Positions 4,667-8,463 of a DNA stretch of 8,463 nt are shown one piece after another. The stretch is taken from positions 3,512 through 11,974 of the forward strand of contig DEPR01000092.1 in the NCBI GenBank assembly GCA_002358895.1. Reading direction: 5' to 3'. The stretch comes from Ruminococcus sp. UBA3387. GTDB lineage: Bacteria > Bacillota > Clostridia > Oscillospirales > Ruminococcaceae. The notes below the pieces were generated by a model. It was not told the origin of the DNA and did not search any database. It saw nothing but the letters and a program-made list of their open reading frames with translations. Both the position numbers and the translations under genes were made by a program. Every line of letters begins with the position of its first letter. Positions within the stretch are counted from its first letter, which is position 1.

Positions 4667-5911
4667 ATGAGTGAAATCAGAGATATAAATTTATGGGAAA
4701 CAGGTGCACAGAAAATTCAGTGGGTGAAGGATAATATGTCCCTGCTTCGCAGTATAGAGGAAGAATTCAGGGCTGACAAGCCTTTTGCAGGACTTAAGGT
4801 TGCTTTGTCTGTACACCTTGAGGCTAAGACTGCATATCTTTGCAAGGTGCTTGCGGCAGGTGGAGCAGAAATGTACATAACAGGAAGCAACCCGTTGTCA
4901 ACACAGGACGACGTAGCTGCTGCACTGGTGCACGACGGACTTCAGGTTTTTGCCTGGTATGGGGCAACAGATGAGGAATATCATCGCCACATTTCACAGG
5001 TTATCAAGGCAGGTCCTAACATCATTATTGATGACGGTGGGGACCTTGTAAATCTTATTCACAATGAATATCCTGAGCTTATACCAAATGTAATCGGTGG
5101 CTGTGAGGAAACAACTACCGGAATTATCAGGCTTATTGCTATGAACAAGGAGAAAAAGCTGAAATTCCCTATGGTGCTTGTAAATGATGCGAAATGCAAG
5201 CATTTCTTTGACAACCGTTACGGCACAGGTCAGTCGGTCTGGGACGGCATTAACCGTACAACCAACCTGATTGTTGCAGGTAAAAACGTTGTAGTTGCAG
5301 GCTATGGCTGGTGTGGCAAGGGCGTTGCTATGCGTGCAAAGGGACTTGGTGCTTCGGTAATTATCACTGAAGTTGACCCGATAAAGGCTCTTGAGGCTGT
5401 GATGGACGGTTTTAAGGTGATGAAGATGGAAGAGGCTGCAAAGGTGGGAGATTTCTTCGTTACTGTAACAGGCTGTAAGGATGTTATCACCGAAAAGTCC
5501 TTTATGAATATGAAGGACGGTGCAATTCTTTGCAATGCAGGTCATTTTGACTGTGAGGTTGACGTTGCAGGGCTGAAAAAGATTGCTGTTGATAGCAAGG
5601 TTGCAAGAAAGAACATTGACGGATATAAGCTTTCAAACGGCAACTGGCTTTATGTTATCGGTGAGGGCAGACTTGTAAATTTAGCTGCAGGTGATGGACA
5701 TCCTGCTGAAATTATGGATATGTCCTTTGCTATTCAGGCTTTGTCGGCTGCTTATCTTGTGAAAAACAGAGGCAAGGTACAGGATATGGTTATCAATGTT
5801 CCTGATGAGATTGACAGGGAGGTTGCACTCAGAAAGCTGAAATTCTGGGAGCTGGAGATTGACACGCTTACTGAGGAACAGGAACATTACCTCAACAGCT
5901 GGGAGGTCTAA
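4667..5911 (+). CDS. ahcY: Adenosylhomocysteinase (S-adenosylhomocysteine hydrolase family)
   Basis: An NAD-dependent enzyme that splits S-adenosylhomocysteine, the by-product of methyltransferases, into homocysteine and adenosine. I start at ATG 4667 (414 residues), seven bases after GAGGAG; an upstream in-frame TTG at 4652 precedes that site and is unlikely. By comparison with the human enzyme the catalytic set is present: His50, Asp123, Glu148, Lys178, Asp182, His293 (NAGHFD) and His345 (GDGHPAE). The NAD-binding motif is GYGWCGKG (212-219), with the acidic residue at the next strand end in EVDP. The C-terminus ends soon after LTEEQEHYL (401-409) and lacks the PDHYRY tail whose Lys and Tyr complete the NAD site of the neighbouring subunit in the usual enzyme. 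This short form is seen in Thermotoga, some archaea and clostridia, and some such enzymes prefer S-inosylhomocysteine, so substrate is not certain. Confidence 0.92.
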   Translation: MSEIRDINLWETGAQKIQWVKDNMSLLRSIEEEFRADKPFAGLKVALSVHLEAKTAYLCKVLAAGGAEMYITGSNPLSTQDDVAAALVHDGLQVFAWYGATDEEYHRHISQVIKAGPNIIIDDGGDLVNLIHNEYPELIPNVIGGCEETTTGIIRLIAMNKEKKLKFPMVLVNDAKCKHFFDNRYGTGQSVWDGINRTTNLIVAGKNVVVAGYGWCGKGVAMRAKGLGASVIITEVDPIKALEAVMDGFKVMKMEEAAKVGDFFVTVTGCKDVITEKSFMNMKDGAILCNAGHFDCEVDVAGLKKIAVDSKVARKNIDGYKLSNGNWLYVIGEGRLVNLAAGDGHPAEIMDMSFAIQALSAAYLVKNRGKVQDMVINVPDEIDREVALRKLKFWELEIDTLTEEQEHYLNSWEV

Positions 5912-5921
5912 TAGTTAAGAC

Positions 5922-5949
5922 TGTAGGGGACGGCGTCCTCGACGTCCCG
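5922..5949 (+). repeat. Dispersed GC-rich repeat, copy 2
   Basis: A 28-base GC-rich block, 10 bases after the ahcY stop codon, that matches copy 1 (766-792, minus strand) in the same order: TGTAGGGG, GCGTCC, CGA, then CCC. It can fold, GGGACG (5927-5932) with CGTCCC (5943-5948), but no T-run follows, so it is not a standard terminator. Both copies sit directly downstream of a gene and in the same orientation relative to it. Confidence 0.6.
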
Positions 5950-6071
5950 TTATATGAACATCAGATATTTACGGCGTACCAACATATTTTGTATGTTTGG
6001 GCATCACCCCTTACCTTTTGAATTTATGAAATTATCAAAAATTACAAATATAATCCGGTTTTAAAATCAAT
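5950..6071. other. Gene-free spacer after ahcY with a weak hairpin
   Basis: No coding frame is convincing here. CCAACATA (5979-5986) can pair with TATGTTTGG (5992-6000) with one bulged base and a TTTTG loop, but no T-run follows, so I see no good terminator for ahcY. Transcription could read through into the next gene. Confidence 0.35.
6026..6054 (+). promoter_or_regulatory. Possible promoter of the membrane protein gene
   Basis: A perfect TATAAT (6049-6054) with ATGAAA (6026-6031, four of six) at 17 bases. The -35 is weak and the region is AT-rich, so chance is possible. If real, transcription starts near 6061, just before the folded leader at 6072-6133. Confidence 0.4.
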
Positions 6072-6133
6072 AATTCTGTGCAAATTAATCTTATGAGAAT
6101 TTATCATAAGGAGGTGGAGATTTGCACAGAATT
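6072..6133 (+). promoter_or_regulatory. Folded leader burying a TTG start codon
   Basis: AATTCTGTGCAAAT (6072-6085) pairs perfectly over 14 bp with ATTTGCACAGAATT (6120-6133). The right arm contains the TTG start codon (6122-6124) and the next three codons. Inside, CTTATGA (6090-6096) pairs with TCATAAG (6104-6110), which takes in the first bases of the strong ribosome binding site AAGGAGGTG (6108-6116). In this fold the start codon is fully paired and the ribosome binding site half paired, so the leader should hold translation down unless opened by temperature, a ligand, a protein or a small RNA. Confidence 0.6.
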
Positions 6134-6568
6134 TTTTTGAAATATTTTACGGTTTTCGCTGTTGGTGCGTTGGTTTATGGTTTTCTTGAAGTTGCAGGCA
6201 GAGGCTATACCCATATAAGTATGGGACTTCTGGGTGGGCTTTCGATGGTGGCAATTCACATTTCAAATGACGCCAGACGGGAAGGGCTGAACTATTTTAT
6301 CCAGATTGGAATTATTACACTGTTTATCACGTCCATTGAATTTATTACCGGGGAAATACTGAACGTACGGCTGGGTATGAACATCTGGGATTACTCTGAA
6401 TTGCCACTAAATATTGACGGACAGATTTGCCTGCCTTTCGTGGTGCTATGGGCTGTTTTGTCGGCAATCGGTATAGCTTTCGATGATTTTCTGCGTTGGA
6501 AAATGTTTCGTGATGACAAGGATTTTGATTATCTGCGACGTAGCGTTTATAAGGAAAATGCAATATAA
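6122..6568 (+). CDS. Integral membrane protein, ABC_trans_CmpB family
   Basis: A 148-residue membrane protein. The stretch ITGEILNVRLGMNIWDYS (75-92), followed by LPLNIDGQICLPFVVLW (94-110), is the hallmark of PF06541, named 'putative ABC-transporter type IV' although its function is not established. Likely membrane segments are at about 7-25, 33-47, 58-78 and 103-121, with a charged cytoplasmic tail after 125. The TTG at 6122 is chosen because a near-perfect AAGGAGGTG lies 5 to 6 bases before it; no ATG gives a better start. It has no transporter ATPase neighbour, so the family name should not be taken as evidence of ABC transport. It stands alone between ahcY and a strong terminator, and its leader is strongly folded. 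Confidence 0.8.
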   Translation: MHRIFLKYFTVFAVGALVYGFLEVAGRGYTHISMGLLGGLSMVAIHISNDARREGLNYFIQIGIITLFITSIEFITGEILNVRLGMNIWDYSELPLNIDGQICLPFVVLWAVLSAIGIAFDDFLRWKMFRDDKDFDYLRRSVYKENAI

Positions 6569-6598
6569 AAGAGCAGTTCAAAACGAACTGCTCTTTTT
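6567..6598 (+). terminator. Terminator shared by membrane protein and GH113 gene
   Basis: A perfect stem, GAGCAGTTC (6571-6579) with GAACTGCTC (6585-6593) around loop AAAAC, extended by A-T pairs and followed by five T (6594-6598). The A-run on the left gives the minus strand a T-run as well, so it also ends the GH113 gene, whose stop codon is at 6604. It begins inside the stop codon of the membrane protein. Confidence 0.92.
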
Positions 6599-6603
6599 GT
6601 ATA

Positions 6604-7569
6604 TCAATCTTTTGTATACCACTTTTTAAGAACTGATTCTGCTTTTTTGCCGTAAACGGTAAAATCCTTGTTTTCGTGAGCCTTTTCTTCGGGTGGAAGA
6701 ATTGCTTTCCAGTCCCACCAGAAATAGCCTGAAAACCAAGGTTTGTCCCAGGTTGCCCACATTGCTGACTCATAGAAATCTGCCTGCTCATCTTCGTCAA
6801 ACGGGACATCGGGACGATGCGTGAAGTCGTAAGGATACTGGGTGCAACCCTGCTCATTACGAACTCCGATTTCTGCGAACATCACAGGCTTGCCGTAATA
6901 TTCGTGGCATTTTTCCAGAATTTCAACCTTTGAAAGCCAGGCTTTTTTCATTGCATCAAGGCTTCTGTCCTCAGGACTTGATACGGTATAATATGCCGAA
7001 ATTCCCACAACGTCCACATCCCCAAGCCAAGGAAATCTCATTTCATCGCCGTGGTTTACATTGTGCATAATTATTCCGTGATAAAGCTTTCTCACGTTTG
7101 CTATCATCTTTCTGCAATGGTCTGTCTGGGAATCCATTCCTTCCATTTCACAGCCTGTGCAAAGCATTTCACAGCCGGTTTCTTCAGCGATTTTTGCATA
7201 GTGAGCAATAAAATTGTTGTATGACCTGAACCAGTCTTCCCAATAGCTTTTGTTCTCCTTAGGGAAGTTGATTCTTGCTCGCCATACCCTGTCCATACAG
7301 TTAACAACTGGTTTAAGGCAGACTTTAAGCCCCATATCCTTTGCCATTTTTATTGCGTGAATTACGTCTTCGTCGGTCTGAGTAAATTTGAAGTCCGCAA
7401 AAATCCGTGTGGAATAATATGTTTCCTGAAAAACATTCACGGTAATGCATATCCAGTCAAGTCCGTTTGAGGCCAGTCTTGTCATTGAAGCCCGTGCAGC
7501 TTTCGTCTGATAATCGCCACTTCTCGAACACCAGCCCCAGGTGTATCCCTTGCAGAATAATCTATCCAT
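6604..7569 (-). CDS. Glycoside hydrolase family 113, probable beta-mannanase/mannosidase
   Basis: A 321-residue (beta/alpha)8-barrel enzyme expected to cleave beta-1,4-mannosidic bonds. GH113 features seen: GYTWGW (8-13), GDYQTKAARASMTRLASNG (18-36), LKVCLKPVVNCMDRVWRARI (81-100), WFRSYNNFIAHYAKIAEETG (113-132). The acid/base glutamate is probably Glu141 in GCEMEG, and the nucleophile Glu233 in MFAEIGVRN, at the ends of strands four and seven. DVVGISAYY (186-194) and FWWDWK (283-288) also fit. The start is ATG 7569, with GAGAGGT six bases upstream; the open frame extends 37 codons further, but that part is AT-rich and unlike the family. There is no signal peptide, so it should act in the cytoplasm on imported oligosaccharides. 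No transporter or other mannan gene is nearby. Xylanase-like activity cannot be excluded. Confidence 0.85.
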   Translation of the reverse strand: MDRLFCKGYTWGWCSRSGDYQTKAARASMTRLASNGLDWICITVNVFQETYYSTRIFADFKFTQTDEDVIHAIKMAKDMGLKVCLKPVVNCMDRVWRARINFPKENKSYWEDWFRSYNNFIAHYAKIAEETGCEMLCTGCEMEGMDSQTDHCRKMIANVRKLYHGIIMHNVNHGDEMRFPWLGDVDVVGISAYYTVSSPEDRSLDAMKKAWLSKVEILEKCHEYYGKPVMFAEIGVRNEQGCTQYPYDFTHRPDVPFDEDEQADFYESAMWATWDKPWFSGYFWWDWKAILPPEEKAHENKDFTVYGKKAESVLKKWYTKD

Positions 7570-7687
7570 AATTTTACCTCTCACAATATAAATTTCCTTT
7601 TCATAGTAACATATTATCCGATAGATTATATGACGAATTTGTAAAATGTTCGTGGATAATTTATTTTTTAATTTTTTCATATTTGTT

Positions 7688-7728
7688 AAATGTCAAAAAA
7701 TGAAATATGAATAAATATATTGACATTT
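7688..7728. promoter_or_regulatory. Inverted repeat containing the gmd -35 element
   Basis: AAATGTCAA (7688-7696) and TTGACATTT (7720-7728) are perfect 9-bp inverted repeats 23 bases apart. The right arm is the -35 box of gmd. The left arm gives a TTGACA on the minus strand facing the GH113 gene, but no good -10 lies 17 bases from it. It might be an operator or a remnant of back-to-back promoters; chance is possible in such AT-rich DNA. Confidence 0.3.
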
Positions 7729-7748
7729 TTATTAAAATAGTATATAAT
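7720..7748 (+). promoter_or_regulatory. Consensus promoter of gmd
   Basis: TTGACA (7720-7725), a 17-base spacer and TATAAT (7743-7748): a perfect sigma-70/sigma-A consensus. Transcription should start near 7755, about 59 bases before the gmd ATG. It predicts strong expression unless a repressor acts. Confidence 0.88.
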
Positions 7749-7765
7749 TATGGTGTATAATTATG
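7743..7765 (+). repeat. Short tandem repeat duplicating the -10 element
   Basis: TATAATTATG occurs at 7743-7752 and again at 7756-7765, a 13-base period. The second TATAAT has no -35 at 17 bases, so it is probably a by-product of slippage and not a second promoter. Confidence 0.5.
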
Positions 7766-7813
7766 CGTATAGAAATTAATAAAAAATTAACATTTGTATA
7801 GGAGAGATTTGTA

Positions 7814-8463
7814 ATGAAAAAAGCTCTAATCACAGGCGTTACAGGACAGGACGGTTCTTATCTTGCAGAATTGCTTCTTGAGAAAGGATATGAGGTTCAC
7901 GGAATGATAAGACGTTCATCTGTAGATTATCGTGAACGTATTTCTCACATTGAGGATAACGAGAACTTCCATCTTCATTACGGAGACCTGGCTGACTCTA
8001 TGAGCCTTATGGCTATTATCGGCAAGGTTCGTCCTGATGAAATATATAACCTTGCGGCACAGAGCCACGTTCAGGTCAGCTTTGATGTACCTGAATATAC
8101 AGCCGACGTTGTTGCGACAGGAGTACTTCGTGTGCTTGAAGCAGTAAGACTTTGCGGGCTGGCTGATACCTGCCGTATCTATCAGGCATCAACCTCTGAA
8201 CTTTACGGAAAGGTTGAGGAAGTTCCACAGAGAGAAACAACACCTTTCCACCCTTACAGTCCTTATGCTGTTGCAAAGCAGTATGGCTTCTGGATTGTGA
8301 AGGAATACAGAGAAGCATATAATATGTACTGTTGTTCAGGTATTCTGTTCAATCACGAATCTGAACGCAGAGGAGAAACCTTTGTTACAAGAAAAATCAG
8401 CCTTGCGGCTGCAAGAATTGCACAGGGACTTCAGGATAAACTTTATCTTGGTAACCTTTCATC
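7814..8463 (+). CDS. gmd: GDP-mannose 4,6-dehydratase, N-terminal part
   Basis: Converts GDP-D-mannose to GDP-4-keto-6-deoxy-D-mannose, the first step to GDP-L-fucose, GDP-rhamnose and related sugars for surface polysaccharide. The first 216 codons are visible; the right edge cuts the gene (the family is about 340-370 residues). Short-chain dehydrogenase features: [15 protein letters not shown] (8-22) for NADP binding, RR at 33-34 for the NADP phosphate, GDLADS (57-62), [12 protein letters not shown] (79-90), STSELYG (126-132) with Ser/Thr and Glu129 of the active site, YSPYAVAK (148-155) with catalytic Tyr151 and Lys155, and the Gmd-specific [16 protein letters not shown] (180-195). ATG 7814 follows GGAGAG (7801-7806) by seven bases. 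It is divergent from GH113. A GDP-fucose synthase or glycosyltransferase may follow outside the window. Confidence 0.96.
   Translation, partial: MKKALITGVTGQDGSYLAELLLEKGYEVHGMIRRSSVDYRERISHIEDNENFHLHYGDLADSMSLMAIIGKVRPDEIYNLAAQSHVQVSFDVPEYTADVVATGVLRVLEAVRLCGLADTCRIYQASTSELYGKVEEVPQRETTPFHPYSPYAVAKQYGFWIVKEYREAYNMYCCSGILFNHESERRGETFVTRKISLAAARIAQGLQDKLYLGNLS

Noticed and set aside
4994..5545. Open frame of 183 codons on the minus strand
   Set aside because: It lies entirely inside ahcY, antisense to a fully conserved enzyme, has no RBS support and its translation is rich in Cys/His/Asn without domain features.
7570..7680. In-frame 37-codon N-terminal extension of the GH113 gene
   Set aside because: AT-rich, basic, unlike any GH113 N-terminus, while ATG 7569 has a good RBS at the right distance.
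1..8463. CRISPR array, tRNA, insertion sequence or prophage remnants
   Set aside because: I saw no spaced direct repeats of suitable length, no tRNA-like folds with conserved arms, and no transposase or integrase motifs in any frame.

Overview
The window reads as chromosomal DNA from a low-to-moderate GC, Gram-positive gut or rumen clostridium, most likely Ruminococcus or a close relative in the Oscillospiraceae. I base this on protein sequences, Firmicutes-type promoters and purine-rich ribosome binding sites, and genus identity is an inference. There is no tRNA, rRNA, insertion sequence, phage gene or CRISPR array. All sequence is ordinary chromosomal gene content with short intergenic spaces that are rich in structure.

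Layout. Positions 1-690 (minus strand) hold an ECF sigma factor followed at once by the start of what looks like its membrane-bound anti-sigma partner, which leaves the window. Positions 700-1718 (minus) hold an S1-domain RNA-binding protein with its terminator and a short dispersed repeat. Positions 1719-2093 form a structured intergenic/leader region with a consensus promoter, a direct repeat matching the WalR box, several hairpins and a possible 14-codon leader peptide. It precedes a secreted fibronectin-III plus SleB-type cell wall hydrolase (2094-3032, plus). A shared terminator separates this from a minus-strand operon, prmA followed by a PII-like protein (3088-4421). Divergent from prmA is ahcY (4667-5911, plus). 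Next come a second copy of the dispersed repeat, a strongly folded leader and a small membrane protein of the ABC_trans_CmpB family (6122-6568, plus). It converges, through a shared terminator, with an intracellular GH113 glycoside hydrolase (6604-7569, minus). Finally gmd (7814 onward, plus), driven by a perfect-consensus promoter, runs off the right edge.

How the genes may work together. PrmA consumes S-adenosylmethionine and releases S-adenosylhomocysteine, which AhcY cleaves; the two are divergent and share a 245-bp control region. GH113 would act on manno-oligosaccharides in the cytoplasm, and Gmd commits GDP-mannose to deoxysugars for surface polysaccharide; they are divergent too, but a functional link is only a guess. 

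The most interesting material is regulatory: a WalR-like box in front of a cell wall hydrolase, an upstream mini-ORF overlapping that hydrolase start by ATGA, and a 14-bp stem that would bury the TTG start codon of the small membrane protein. No obviously new multi-gene system is visible.
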